DNA of 41,139 nucleotides from WLJO01 sp032117595 (GTDB lineage: Bacteria > Actinomycetota > Acidimicrobiia > Acidimicrobiales > Ilumatobacteraceae), in the NCBI GenBank assembly GCA_032117595.1, contig JAULYZ010000006.1:1-41139 (forward strand), written 5' to 3'. Positions 6,455 through 15,184 of the stretch are shown piece after piece. Numbering within the stretch: the first letter of the stretch is position 1; each line of letters opens with the position of its first letter. The notes beneath the pieces are model-generated. The model made no database searches. It was given only the letters and a program-made list of their open reading frames with translations, and was not told the origin of the DNA. The position numbers and the translations under genes are program-made.

Positions 6455-6870
6455 TCGGCCTGCTCCGCGTCGGCTCGGTCGCGCGAATTTCCGCTCTGGT
6501 GCTGCTCGTGTCGGCATGTGGTGCGACCACCGTGATCGACACCACCACCACGATTCGGTCCACGGCCGCCACCACGTCCACCCTTCCTTCGGGATCGGTA
6601 GCCGAACTGCTCGACAGGCTGCGGGCAGAAGTTCTCACGCTCAGTACAGCGATCGTCGATGGGCAGGGGGCCAAGCGCTTCGCCGAGATCGACGGCATCT
6701 GGCGTGCAGCTGCCGCTCAGCTCCAGCGCACCTCGTTCCGTGAGTCCACGCAGTACCAGATCGACCTGATGCGCAATGCCGTCGAGCGGAAGCGGCCTGC
6801 CGACGCCGACAAGGCATCGCTCCAGATCCGCGCACTCGTCGACAACGAGTACCCAGACCTCGCCGACTGA
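6451..6870 (+). CDS. small secreted lipoprotein
   Basis: A 139-residue protein starting with GTG 6451, which overlaps the stop of the DtxR-type gene (GTGA). A short basic start and hydrophobic stretch lead to a lipobox LVSA-Cys at about residue 24. A Thr-rich linker (TTTTIRSTAATTSTLPSG) follows. The rest is predicted helical and charged (SVAELLDRLRAEVLTLSTAI, DADKASLQIRALVDNEYPDL). I do not recognise a family. It should be anchored on the outer face of the membrane after lipidation. Its 3' end is 6 bases from the end of the convergent helicase gene. Confidence 0.72.
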   Translation: MIGLLRVGSVARISALVLLVSACGATTVIDTTTTIRSTAATTSTLPSGSVAELLDRLRAEVLTLSTAIVDGQGAKRFAEIDGIWRAAAAQLQRTSFRESTQYQIDLMRNAVERKRPADADKASLQIRALVDNEYPDLAD

Positions 6871-6876
6871 GCCGAG

Positions 6877-8994
6877 TCAGCCCAGCATCGCTGCGGGCAG
6901 CGGCTCGGAATGAACCACCGTCAGGCGCTGGGTGGAGCGTGTGAGTGCCACGTAAAGGGCGCGCAATCCCTGCGGTTGGTCGTCGACGATGCGTGCAGGT
7001 TCCACCACCACCACACCGTCGAGTTCGAGGCCCTTGGCCACCGAGACGGGCACGAGAGTGACCGACGCCGAGAGGCCGGCACGAGTGGCGCGACCATGAT
7101 CGATGCCGTGGTCGTCGAGCATCTTGGAAACCGTGTTCACCATCGAGTCAGCCACGACGACTGCGACGTTGCCGTTCCCGACCTCGTTGACGAGTTCGCG
7201 TACGGCTGCCGCAGTGACCTCACCGAGTCGGTCGCAGCTACAGCACGTGATCGTGGGGGCAGCGCCCCCCTCACGGACAGACGTGGGTGCACGCAGTGTC
7301 GGCGTGGCCGCCATCATCACCTTCGTGGCAAGTTCCATGATGAGCCCGGGGATGCGGTAGCCGATACTGAGGCCGACCACCCGATTGCCCTTCTGAGCGG
7401 GAAGGTGTTCGAGCACTGCCTCCCAGTCGTCAGGGGCGAGCGCTCCCGTGGCCTGAGCGAGATCGCCCACGATCGTCATCGACCCGTTCAGCGAACGACG
7501 TGCAACCGCCCGCAACTCCATAGGCGTGAGGTCCTGCACCTCGTCCACAACGATGTGGCCAAAGGTACGGATCTCGTCGGAGTCGTCTGGCTTGCCCTTC
7601 ACGAGACGGGGTCCGAGCAGCGCCCGGGCCTCGTCGAGGAGCGCAGCGTCTGCATCGCTCCAACAAATGTCGTAGATGTTCTGCGAACGCTCGCGGTAGA
7701 GCGACAGGTACTCCTCCTCCGTCAGCCACGGCGACGCAGCGAGCCGGAGCAGCGCCCGGGAACCGAAGAGATCGTGCAGCAATTGCGGTGCGGTGAGCAC
7801 TGGCCACGTGCGCTCGAGCGCAGCGCGCACATCGTCGTTGTTGCGAAGTTCGTCGCGAACTGCCTCGGGGGTCACATCACCCACACGGCTCGTGGCGGCG
7901 AGCGCAGACCAGAACTCGGACTCCACGAACTTGCGCGCTGAGTTGTGACGACGGTAGCGACGGCGTGCGTTCCGCACGATGCGAGCGCTCTCCTCAACAC
8001 GCAGGCGAAGGAAGCCGGTGCGGAACGGCACCACGAGGTCCTCGCGCAGCGCCCGCTCGCGATCGGTGATCGCCTTTTCGATGACGTCAGCCATACGGAC
8101 ATCGCCCTTGACCCTGCCAGCGATCTCGGAGTCCTCGCCGCCCCAACTCACGTCGGGAACGAGATCGCCGAGTACCACGAGCTCGACGCCGGCCTCTCCG
8201 AGCGACGGCAACACTCGCTCGATGTAGCGGAGGAAGACCCGGTTCGGACCGACGACGAGCACACCCTGATCCTCGAGCGGGAATCGGTAGGTGTAGAGCA
8301 AATACGCCGCTCGGTGCAGCGCAACCACCGTCTTTCCGGTACCGGGTCCGCCCTGCACCACCAGCACTCCTGCCTGTGGCGAACGGATGATCATGTCCTG
8401 CTCGGACTGGATCGTGGCGACGATGTCGCCCAGCTGACCCGTGCGCCCGCGCTCGAGTGCAGCGATGAGGGTGGAGTAGCCACGAATGCTGGAGTCGCCA
8501 GCAAGTGTGCCATCGGAGCCGATGCCGAGGTGGCCCTCACCGAAGAGCTCGTCCTCGATGCCGAGCAACTTCTGCCCGTGCACTGCGAAGTGACGACGGC
8601 GCACAAGACCCATGGGCTCGCGCCCCGTTGCGCGGTAGAAGGGCTCAGCCACCGGTGCACGCCAGTCGACCACCACCGGTTCGCGATTCTCGTCAGCCAC
8701 AGCGAGACGGCCGATGTGGAATGCCTCGAAACCGCTTGCGGGGTCACCGCCGGACTCGAGGCGGTCGATGCGACCGAACACCAGAGCATCGTCGCCGAGT
8801 TCGAGTTCACTCAGCCGCTTCAACAGCGCTTCATCGAAAACATCGCGCTCGTAGCGCGCCTGGAAGGTGCCGCCCAGGCCCGGCTCACTCAGGTCGCGAA
8901 GTTTCCAGGCATTGCGGCGGCTGCGGTCGAGACAGTCGTAGGCGTGATCGATGTACGCCTGCTCGTCGGCCAGATCCGGGTGCTGCTCAGTCAT
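6877..8994 (-). CDS. HelD/HelR-type superfamily I helicase (RNA polymerase recycling factor)
   Basis: A 705-residue UvrD-like ATPase. It begins with a helical coiled region (DEQAYIDHAYDCLDRSRRNA, about 11-30), continues with VVVDWRAPVAEPFYRAT, and has Walker A GPGTGKT at 216-222 followed by VALHRAAYLLYTYR. Walker B is VDEVQDLTPMELRA and a C-terminal helicase motif is LYVALTRSTQRLTVVHS. This layout is that of HelD, which removes RNA polymerase from stalled DNA complexes; actinobacterial HelR forms can give rifamycin tolerance. I use ATG 8994, since MTEQHPDLADEQAYI matches family starts; an in-frame start at 9015 adds seven residues. It is divergent from the heme operon. A TAGGAT hexamer at 9048-9053 (minus strand) is a possible -10 with a leader. 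Confidence 0.87.
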   Translation of the reverse strand: MTEQHPDLADEQAYIDHAYDCLDRSRRNAWKLRDLSEPGLGGTFQARYERDVFDEALLKRLSELELGDDALVFGRIDRLESGGDPASGFEAFHIGRLAVADENREPVVVDWRAPVAEPFYRATGREPMGLVRRRHFAVHGQKLLGIEDELFGEGHLGIGSDGTLAGDSSIRGYSTLIAALERGRTGQLGDIVATIQSEQDMIIRSPQAGVLVVQGGPGTGKTVVALHRAAYLLYTYRFPLEDQGVLVVGPNRVFLRYIERVLPSLGEAGVELVVLGDLVPDVSWGGEDSEIAGRVKGDVRMADVIEKAITDRERALREDLVVPFRTGFLRLRVEESARIVRNARRRYRRHNSARKFVESEFWSALAATSRVGDVTPEAVRDELRNNDDVRAALERTWPVLTAPQLLHDLFGSRALLRLAASPWLTEEEYLSLYRERSQNIYDICWSDADAALLDEARALLGPRLVKGKPDDSDEIRTFGHIVVDEVQDLTPMELRAVARRSLNGSMTIVGDLAQATGALAPDDWEAVLEHLPAQKGNRVVGLSIGYRIPGLIMELATKVMMAATPTLRAPTSVREGGAAPTITCCSCDRLGEVTAAAVRELVNEVGNGNVAVVVADSMVNTVSKMLDDHGIDHGRATRAGLSASVTLVPVSVAKGLELDGVVVVEPARIVDDQPQGLRALYVALTRSTQRLTVVHSEPLPAAMLG

Positions 8995-9136
8995 CGGGGA
9001 GGGTGTCCCGCACACTCGAGGGGGGGTACTCCGTGCAGGGTTTATGCATCCTACCGGGCACGTTTTTCGACCCCACCGGGCGAGAGAACGAGATGTTGCG
9101 AGCGCCCGATACCGATGCGCACGCAGGCCGAATAGG

Positions 9137-9142
9137 TAGCGT
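9137..9142 (+). promoter_or_regulatory. -10 element of the heme operon
   Basis: TAGCGT, 10 bases before ATG 9153, slightly farther than at other genes here. No clear -35 is visible. Confidence 0.35.
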
Positions 9143-9152
9143 GCAACACGCG

Positions 9153-10202
9153 ATGTGCGCAGTCCCCCGTGCCCCGTTCCTCGCTGCGGCCCATGGCGAG
9201 CGTGCTCACCACACTCCTGTCTGGTTCATGCGTCAGGCGGGTCGCCACCTTCCCGAGTACCGGGCGGTCCGGGGCGAGGGGAGCATCCTCCACGCGATCA
9301 AGCGACCCGAGGTTGCCGCCGAGATCACCCTGCAACCCGTCAAGCGCTACGGGGTCGATGCGGCAGTTCTGTACAGCGACATCGTGGTCCCCGCCCATGC
9401 CGTCGGATTCGGGATCGACGTGGCCCCCGGAACCGGTCCCGTTGCTGCCGAGCCGCTCCGGGCTGCAACGGATGTGGCACGTGTCCGGCCGCTCGAGCCC
9501 GACGACATCCAGTACGTCATCGATACCTGCGCCATCCTCGTTCGCGAACTCCCGCCGTCGGTCCCCCTCCTCGCGTTCGCCGGAGCGCCGTTCACCGTGG
9601 CCAGTTACCTCATCGAGGGCAGACCAAGCCGCGACTACGTGCACACCAAGGCGCTCATGCACACCGACGAGTCGCTCTGGCACGACCTCCTCGATCGTCT
9701 CGCCGATCACGCCATCACCTTCATCTCCACACAGCTCGCCGCAGGCGCACGAGCGTTCCAGCTCTTCGATTCGTGGGCGGGAACACTTTCGCGGTCCGAC
9801 TACGAACGCTTCGTCCTCCCGCACTCTGCGAAGGTCTTCGCAAGCCTTGCCGAACGCTTTCCAACGGTGCCCGGTATCCACTTCGGCATTGGGTGCAGTC
9901 ACCTGCTCGAGGCCATGTACGCAGCTGGCCCACGCATCATGGGCCTCGACTGGCGCATGCCCATCGACGAGGCGCGCCATCGACTCGGCCCGAGCACCGT
10001 GGTGCAGGGAAACCTCGACCCGGCACTCGTCCTTGCCGGTCGCACTCCGATGCTCACCGCAGCCGAGGACATCCTTCTCCGCAATGCAGGCCATCCCGGC
10101 CATATCTTCAACCTCGGACATGGCGTGATGCCCACCACCGATCCCGAGCTGCTCGCCACCCTCGTCGACTACGTACACGAACGGACCACAACCCATGTCT
10201 GA
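9153..10202 (+). CDS. hemE: uroporphyrinogen decarboxylase
   Basis: A 349-residue enzyme that decarboxylates the four acetate side chains of uroporphyrinogen III to give coproporphyrinogen III. Family motifs are clear: PVWFMRQAGRHLPEYR near the N-terminus (the binding-loop Arg residues), LYSDIVVPAHAVG, LAFAGAPFTVASYLIEG, FQLFDSWAG, IHFGIGCSH and MGLDWRMP. I chose ATG 9153; an in-frame ATG at 9093 and GTG at 9141 are possible but add non-conserved residues. It is the first gene of a tight heme operon, overlapping hemH by 8 bases. The promoter-proximal DtxR-type gene is separated from it by the opposite-strand helicase. Confidence 0.95.
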   Translation: MCAVPRAPFLAAAHGERAHHTPVWFMRQAGRHLPEYRAVRGEGSILHAIKRPEVAAEITLQPVKRYGVDAAVLYSDIVVPAHAVGFGIDVAPGTGPVAAEPLRAATDVARVRPLEPDDIQYVIDTCAILVRELPPSVPLLAFAGAPFTVASYLIEGRPSRDYVHTKALMHTDESLWHDLLDRLADHAITFISTQLAAGARAFQLFDSWAGTLSRSDYERFVLPHSAKVFASLAERFPTVPGIHFGIGCSHLLEAMYAAGPRIMGLDWRMPIDEARHRLGPSTVVQGNLDPALVLAGRTPMLTAAEDILLRNAGHPGHIFNLGHGVMPTTDPELLATLVDYVHERTTTHV

Positions 10203-11103
10203 TGTCACCGTGGTGCTCATGGCCTACGGCACACCTCGCTCACGCGAAGAGATCGAGCCGTACTACACCGATATCCGACGCGGTCGTCCGCCGACACCAG
10301 AACTGCTGGCGGAACTCGTTGCGCGCTACGAAGCAATTGGCGGTCTTTCCCCCTTGGCTGCGCTCACCGAAGCTCAGCGCTCCACACTTGCGGACGAACT
10401 CGAGCGCCGTGCACCGGGTCGGTTCGATGTCGTGCTGGGCCTCAAGCATGCCCACCCGCTCATCGAGGAGACCGGCGCAGCGCTCGTCGATCGCGGCGTC
10501 ACGCGTATCGTCGGGCTCGTCCTTGCCCCGCACTTCTCCTCGTACTCGATTGGTCAGTACCTCGGGCGCCTGCGCACTGCGGTCGAGCCGTCAGGGTGCG
10601 AGGTCAATGGCATCGAGAGCTGGGCCACTAATGCCGCCTATGTGTCGTTCCTCGCCGGTGAGGTGCGCCGCGGTCTTGCTGCTCTCCCGGCTGGTTCACA
10701 CGTCCTCTTCACCGCCCATTCGCTCCCTCAACGCATCATCGACGCGGGCGATCCGTACCCCACCGAGCTCCACAGCACCGCCTCGTGGGTCGCTGCGGCT
10801 GCTGCGCTCCCCGACGGCTCGTGGGGCGTTGGCTACCAGTCCGCAGGCCGGACACCCGAACCGTGGCTCGGACCCGACGTGCGCGAAGCCATCAACTCGC
10901 TCGCGGCCGCCGGAGTTCCCGGAGTACTCGTGTGCCCGTGTGGATTCGTGGCCGATCATCTCGAGGTGCTCTACGACCTCGACATCGAGGCTGCGCAACA
11001 CGCTCAACAGGCAGGCATCGCCTTTGCACGCACGGCGTCGATGAATGCCGACGAGTCAGTGCTCGGCTCGCTCGCCGAACGGATCGTCGGTCTCTCGTCG
11101 TGA
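10195..11103 (+). CDS. hemH: ferrochelatase (coproporphyrin-type CpfC likely)
   Basis: A 302-residue ferrochelatase inserting Fe(II) into the porphyrin. Motifs are VVLMAYGTPRSREEIEPYYT at the start, LAPHFSSYSIGQYL, the metal-site strand HVLFTAHSLPQRI with its His, and GYQSAGRTPEPWLGPDV. The closing block PCGFVADHLEVLYDLDIEA carries the conserved acidic residues. In actinobacteria this enzyme normally acts on coproporphyrin III (coproporphyrin-dependent pathway), which fits the adjacent HemY-type oxidase. The required HemQ decarboxylase gene is not in this window. It overlaps hemE by 8 bases and the next gene by 4 (GTGA). Confidence 0.93.
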   Translation: MSDVTVVLMAYGTPRSREEIEPYYTDIRRGRPPTPELLAELVARYEAIGGLSPLAALTEAQRSTLADELERRAPGRFDVVLGLKHAHPLIEETGAALVDRGVTRIVGLVLAPHFSSYSIGQYLGRLRTAVEPSGCEVNGIESWATNAAYVSFLAGEVRRGLAALPAGSHVLFTAHSLPQRIIDAGDPYPTELHSTASWVAAAAALPDGSWGVGYQSAGRTPEPWLGPDVREAINSLAAAGVPGVLVCPCGFVADHLEVLYDLDIEAAQHAQQAGIAFARTASMNADESVLGSLAERIVGLSS

Positions 11104-12449
11104 CGAGACCAACCCGTCGGGTCGCGGTTATCGGCGGCGGGATCACGGGGCTCTCGGCGGCATGGGAGTTCCACCGGACCGCACCGAACACCGAGGTCAC
11201 AGTCTTTGAGTCGGGACGACTCGGCGGCAAGCTCCAGGCATCACCGTTCGCCGGGTTGGCGAACGTCGACGAGGCAGCCGACGCGTTCCTCGCCCGAGTG
11301 CCGTGGGGCCGTGAACTCTGCGCAGAACTGCGCATCTCCGACCTGGTCTCACCCGCCACCGGACGTGCCTACGTGCTGCACCGCCACCGCCTCCATCGAA
11401 TCCCCGATGGACTCGTCCTCGGCGTGCCGGCAGGGATCCGGGGTCTCGTGCGCTCGCGCCTGCTCTCGCCACTGGGCCTCGCCCGCGCAGGCGGCGACCT
11501 CGTACGGCCCGTCACGCCGCCTGATCACGACAACCTGGGTCGACTGATCCGGGACCGTTTCGGCCGCGAAGTGCTCGAGCGTCTCGTCGACCCGCTCATC
11601 GGTTCGATCAATGCAGGTGACGCCGATCAATTAAGTCTTCGCGCCTCGGCACCGCAGATCGCCGAACCTGCGTCGCAGTCGCGGAGTCTCCTCGTTGCAT
11701 TGCGCCGCCAGCGAACAACTGTCGCCGATGGTCCCGTCTTCATGGCCCCGCGAACCGGAATGGCGTCGATACCGGTGATCCTCGCCGAGCGTCTCCGCAT
11801 CGGGAACACGCGTATCGAGACACACCGATCGATCACCGAGATCGCACGAGACGGATCCCGTTGGCGTGTCGACGGTGAGCCGTTCGACGCCGTCATCCTC
11901 GCCACGCCCGCCGATGTGTCGTCACGGCTCGTGCGCCCCTTCGCCCCGAACGCAGGTGCGGGCCTCGGTTCGATCCCCTACGCAGGGGTCGTCATGGTGA
12001 CGCTCCACGTGCGTTCGCCAGTCGGCCCGCTCGGGAGTGGGTACCTCGTGCCGAAGCCGGAGCAGCGCCACGTCACTGCGGTCTCGCTCGCGTCGTACAA
12101 ATGGGCGCACTGGCGTCCCGAGGGCGGAGGCTCGATCCTTCGCGTGTCGCTCGGCCGCCTCGGCAACCAACTTCCGCTCGACTTCACCGACCTCCAGTCG
12201 GTGCACACCGCAATCGACGAGGTCGGGGAACACCTCGGCGTCGAACTCGATGTCATCGGCCACCGGGTGACGCGCTGGGCTCGGTCCTTCCCCCAGTACC
12301 TCCCGCACCACCTCGACCGGGTCGGGGCCATCGAACAGTCGCTGCGCGATGAAGCACCCGGACTCGTGGTGGCAGGGGCGGCGTACCGCGGGGTGGGGGT
12401 GCCGGCCTGTATCCGTCAGGGCCGAGAGGCTGCCCGTGCGGTGGCCTGA
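11100..12449 (+). CDS. hemY: coproporphyrinogen/protoporphyrinogen oxidase, HemY/CgoX type
   Basis: A 449-residue FAD-dependent oxidase. The dinucleotide-binding loop is VAVIGGGITGLSAAWEF at the N-terminus, followed by the substrate-side segment GRLGGKLQ and the EAADAFLARVPWG stretch. The C-terminal FAD motif is GLVVAGAAYRGVGVPACIRQ. It oxidises coproporphyrinogen III (or protoporphyrinogen IX) in the step next to ferrochelatase. GTG 11100 overlaps the hemH stop by four bases. Within an otherwise GC-rich gene, four consecutive codons CAA TTA AGT CTT (11628-11639) are rare for this genome and include a TTA leucine codon. It probably ends the operon, since the sortase gene follows after 27 bases with a separate-looking start. 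Confidence 0.92.
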   Translation: MTRPTRRVAVIGGGITGLSAAWEFHRTAPNTEVTVFESGRLGGKLQASPFAGLANVDEAADAFLARVPWGRELCAELRISDLVSPATGRAYVLHRHRLHRIPDGLVLGVPAGIRGLVRSRLLSPLGLARAGGDLVRPVTPPDHDNLGRLIRDRFGREVLERLVDPLIGSINAGDADQLSLRASAPQIAEPASQSRSLLVALRRQRTTVADGPVFMAPRTGMASIPVILAERLRIGNTRIETHRSITEIARDGSRWRVDGEPFDAVILATPADVSSRLVRPFAPNAGAGLGSIPYAGVVMVTLHVRSPVGPLGSGYLVPKPEQRHVTAVSLASYKWAHWRPEGGGSILRVSLGRLGNQLPLDFTDLQSVHTAIDEVGEHLGVELDVIGHRVTRWARSFPQYLPHHLDRVGAIEQSLRDEAPGLVVAGAAYRGVGVPACIRQGREAARAVA

Positions 12450-12476
12450 GCCCACGCAGATGCCAGAATCTCCTCC

Positions 12477-13139
12477 GTGATTCGGTTCCGTTCCGCGATT
12501 CCCCTTGTCGTAGCGCTCGGCCTCGTCGCCGCCTGTTCCGGCGGCGGTAACGACACGGCCCCCACCAGCGCCCCGAGCACCACTGCCGCTCCTCCCACCA
12601 CCGGTGCAACCACCACCACGACCATCGCGCCCACCACCACGACCATCGCGCCCACCACTGCGCCCGACACCGTCGTCGACACCCTTCCCGAGCCCGAGCC
12701 GGTCCCGCCGCCGGATCTCTCGCTGCCCACCAAGGCCATCGGCACCATCTCGCTCCCCAAGCTCGGGGTGACCGAACCCCTGCTGAGCGGTGTGACCATG
12801 CCGACCCTCGACAAGGGCCCGGGTCACTGGCCGGGCACTGCGCTCCCGGGCCGTCTCGGCAACGTCGTGGTGGCCGGCCACCGAGTCAGCCACAGCCGAC
12901 CGTTCTACGACCTCGCCAAGTTGTAGAAGGGCGACGAGATCGTGTTAGCGATGAACGGCGGTCGCTACGTCTACCTCGTCAACAAGATCCAGATCGTCGA
13001 GCCCGACGCTCTCTGGATCGTGTCGCAGACCCCCTCCAAGACCGCAACGCTGTTCGCATGCCACCCGAAGGGGAGCACCAAGCAGCGCATCGTTGCGTTC
13101 GCCGATTACTCGCCCGAGAAGTCGACACCGTCGGCCTGA
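12477..13139 (+). pseudogene. lipoprotein-type class E-like sortase interrupted by in-frame TAG
   Basis: One frame encodes a complete sortase except for TAG at codon 150 (12924-12926). The product begins with a GTG start, a hydrophobic signal and a lipobox LVAA-Cys20. A Thr/Pro/Ala-rich linker (21-80) follows, then the sortase barrel. Catalytic residues all survive: His135 in VVVAGHRVSHSRPF before the stop, and Cys195 in TLFACHPKG and Arg204 in KQRIVAFADY after it. The stop falls where relatives have a polar residue in the loop before GDEIV. The likely origin is one substitution from AAG, CAG or GAG. It may be a recent pseudogene, a sequence error or a suppressed codon. A rare TTA codon sits six codons after the stop-adjacent Lys. 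Confidence 0.75.
12612..12653 (+). repeat. 21-base tandem repeat (two units) in the sortase linker
   Basis: Two perfect tandem 21-base units encode (TTTIAPT)x2 in the Thr/Pro-rich stalk between the lipid anchor and the sortase domain. Such repeats change length easily and adjust the reach of the enzyme from the membrane. Confidence 0.8.
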
Positions 13140-13144
13140 TCCCG

Positions 13145-14752
13145 ATGACAAGGCTGACGAGGCTGATCCGGCCACGTCGGCCCGAACGATCAACCTTGGT
13201 TCGCGCGGCCGGTGTGCTCGGCGCAGGAATCGCTGTTGCGGGGTCGATGCCCCCGTGGGGATGGTGGCCGCTGTCGTTCGTCGGTCTTGCGGCCTGGGAG
13301 CGCATCATCGCCGACGCTCCGGCCGGGGCGCGCTGGCGACGTACGTGGCTCTTCGCCACCGCATGGTTCGCCCCGGCCATGGTGTGGATGTGGCAGTTCA
13401 CCATCCCGGGCTTCCTCATCGTGCTCGCGATCTTCGGAGCGTTTCACGCAACCGCTGCGGCCCTCGTTCCCAGTAGTAGCGCCTTCCGCTGGCGATGGAT
13501 CGCTCTCCCGAGCGCGTTCACTGCAGCCGAGGCGCTCCGCTTCTGCTTCCCGTTCGGTGGTGTCCCGCTCGCAAGCCTCCCGATGAGCCAGGTCGCAGGC
13601 CCGCTCGCCGGGGTGTCTCGCATCGGCGGACCGATTCTGCTCACCTTCGTCACTGCACTGATCGGCGCGAACGGCGCGAGGGTGCTGATACGCGTCGTCG
13701 ACGCGGTGCGTCGTCGCTCGCTCCCGGCGTGGCCAGCGCTCGGGCGGACCACCGGTGCAGTTGCGGTGATCCCGCTCCTCGTCGCAGGGAGCGCTGCAGT
13801 CCCCTCGGGCAGCCCCTCAGGACGCACTGCGACGGTAGCCATCATGCAGGGCGGCGGGCCTCAGGGAACCCGCGCCGTCGATACGGGTCCGCGTTTTGCA
13901 CTCGAACGTCTCCTGAAGGTGTCGGCCACGTTCGACGAGCAGGTCGATCTCGTGATCTGGCCGGAGAACATCGTCAACGTCGACGACTTCGAGACGAGCC
14001 GTGAGTTCGGCGAGGTGCTCGCCGAGGCCCAGCGCATCGGCGCGCCCATCAGCGTCGGTATCACCGAGGACGCCGACGGCGGCAAGCGCTTCGCCAACGC
14101 GCAGGTGGTACTGCTCCCGGACGGCACCGTGATGAGCCGCTACGAGAAGAAGCGGCGTGTTCCCTTCGGCGAGTACATGCCGGCACGCGATTTCCTCGAC
14201 GCACTCGGCGTACCGACCGACCTCATCCCGCGCGACGCCGTTCCCGGGCGGACCCCCGGTCTCCTCGAGACGCCGGTGGGTCCAGTCGCCGTGGCGATCT
14301 CGTGGGAGATCTTCTTCGGCGGCCGCGGGCGCGAGGGTGTGCGCGAGGGCGGGCTCATGCTCACCAACCCGACCAACGGCTCGAGTTACCGGGGAACCGT
14401 GCTGCAGAGCCAACAAATCGCCTCCTCCCGCCTGCGTGCGATCGAGTCGGGGCGCTGGGTCGCCCAGGTTGCGCCAACCGGCTTCTCCGCCTTCGTGTCA
14501 CCGAATGGCCGTGTGGTGCAGCGGATCGGACAGGGCGAGGGAGCGTGGCGCGTCCAGACCGTCGAGTTGCGTACCGGGCTCACCTGGTACCACCGCATCG
14601 GCGACAAACCCTTCGTCGCCGGCGTCCTGCTGCTGTGGCTCGTGCCGGTGGCTGCCCATGTCGTGCAGCGACGGCGCAGGCGCCACAACGACGAAAGCAG
14701 GACGGCGACCGCCACGCGACTGGCGGCCACTACACCTCCAGAATCAGGGTGA
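13145..14752 (+). CDS. lnt: apolipoprotein N-acyltransferase-like protein with Cys-to-Ser active site
   Basis: A 535-residue protein with a multi-span N-terminal membrane region (hydrophobic segments through about residue 210) and a C-terminal nitrilase domain. Lnt adds the third acyl chain to the lipoprotein N-terminus. Triad positions align with E. coli Lnt (Glu267, Lys335, Cys387). Glu274 sits in VIWPENIV and Lys335 in YEKKRRVPFGEY, but the nucleophile position in AISWEIFF is Ser386 (TCG 14300-14302) where ICYE-type motifs have Cys. The rest of the domain is well kept (NPTNGSSYRGTVLQSQQIAS). Either a serine nucleophile works in this lineage or the reaction is altered. It starts 5 bases after the sortase stop and overlaps the convergent dtd gene by 23 bases. 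Confidence 0.85.
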   Translation: MTRLTRLIRPRRPERSTLVRAAGVLGAGIAVAGSMPPWGWWPLSFVGLAAWERIIADAPAGARWRRTWLFATAWFAPAMVWMWQFTIPGFLIVLAIFGAFHATAAALVPSSSAFRWRWIALPSAFTAAEALRFCFPFGGVPLASLPMSQVAGPLAGVSRIGGPILLTFVTALIGANGARVLIRVVDAVRRRSLPAWPALGRTTGAVAVIPLLVAGSAAVPSGSPSGRTATVAIMQGGGPQGTRAVDTGPRFALERLLKVSATFDEQVDLVIWPENIVNVDDFETSREFGEVLAEAQRIGAPISVGITEDADGGKRFANAQVVLLPDGTVMSRYEKKRRVPFGEYMPARDFLDALGVPTDLIPRDAVPGRTPGLLETPVGPVAVAISWEIFFGGRGREGVREGGLMLTNPTNGSSYRGTVLQSQQIASSRLRAIESGRWVAQVAPTGFSAFVSPNGRVVQRIGQGEGAWRVQTVELRTGLTWYHRIGDKPFVAGVLLLWLVPVAAHVVQRRRRRHNDESRTATATRLAATTPPESG

Positions 14753-15167
14753 CCGGTCCGTCGTTGACGAGTTCCACCTGCATGTCTGCACGGAAGCGTC
14801 CGGTCTGCACCTGTGCGCCGAGGGCTCGCAGTTCGGCCACGACGGCGTCCACGAGCGGTTCAGCGTGCTCGGGTCGCGCTGCCGCTACCCAGCTTGGGCG
14901 CCGGCCCCTCACGGTGTCGCCGTAGAGCGTGAACTGGCTGATCACCAGGAGGGCCCGGGTGGTCTCAGCGACCGAACGGTTCATCACACCGTCGTCATCG
15001 GGCATCACGCGCAGGTTCCAGAGCTTCTCGGCGAGACGCCGCGCCTGAGCCGGCGAGTCGTCGTGAGTGACGCCGACCAGCACACAGAGTCCGGCTCCGA
15101 TCCGGCCGACGAGATCGCCGTCCACGCTCACCTGTGCTCTCGTCACCCGTTGGACCACCGCACGCAC
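14730..15167 (-). CDS. dtd: D-aminoacyl-tRNA deacylase
   Basis: A 145-residue DTD-fold enzyme that hydrolyses D-aminoacyl-tRNAs (and glycyl-tRNA-Ala) to keep D-amino acids out of protein. Hallmarks are MRAVVQRVTRAQVSVDG at the start, the SQFTLYGDTVRGRRPSW motif and the VNDGPVT motif near the end that forms the cross-subunit specificity loop. The start is GTG 15167. The 3' end overlaps the lnt gene by 23 bases on the opposite strand. It is divergent from the aldose epimerase gene with only 17 bases between the two starts; CATCAT and CATGAT each lie 6 bases before one start, so the promoters may overlap. Confidence 0.94.
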   Translation of the reverse strand: MRAVVQRVTRAQVSVDGDLVGRIGAGLCVLVGVTHDDSPAQARRLAEKLWNLRVMPDDDGVMNRSVAETTRALLVISQFTLYGDTVRGRRPSWVAAARPEHAEPLVDAVVAELRALGAQVQTGRFRADMQVELVNDGPVTLILEV

Positions 15168-15184
15168 CGCGTCATGATGTCACC

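Noticed and set aside
9016..9152. Rifamycin-associated element in front of the HelD-type gene
   Set aside because: No inverted repeat of that type is visible between 9016 and 9152.
11922..12893. 323-codon minus-strand frame across hemY and the sortase
   Set aside because: Gly/Arg-rich shadow of GC-rich genes with no motif.
12924..12926. Pyrrolysine or general amber recoding at the sortase TAG
   Set aside because: The position is a surface loop with no reason for pyrrolysine, and no pyl gene is present here; one recent mutation or an error is simpler.
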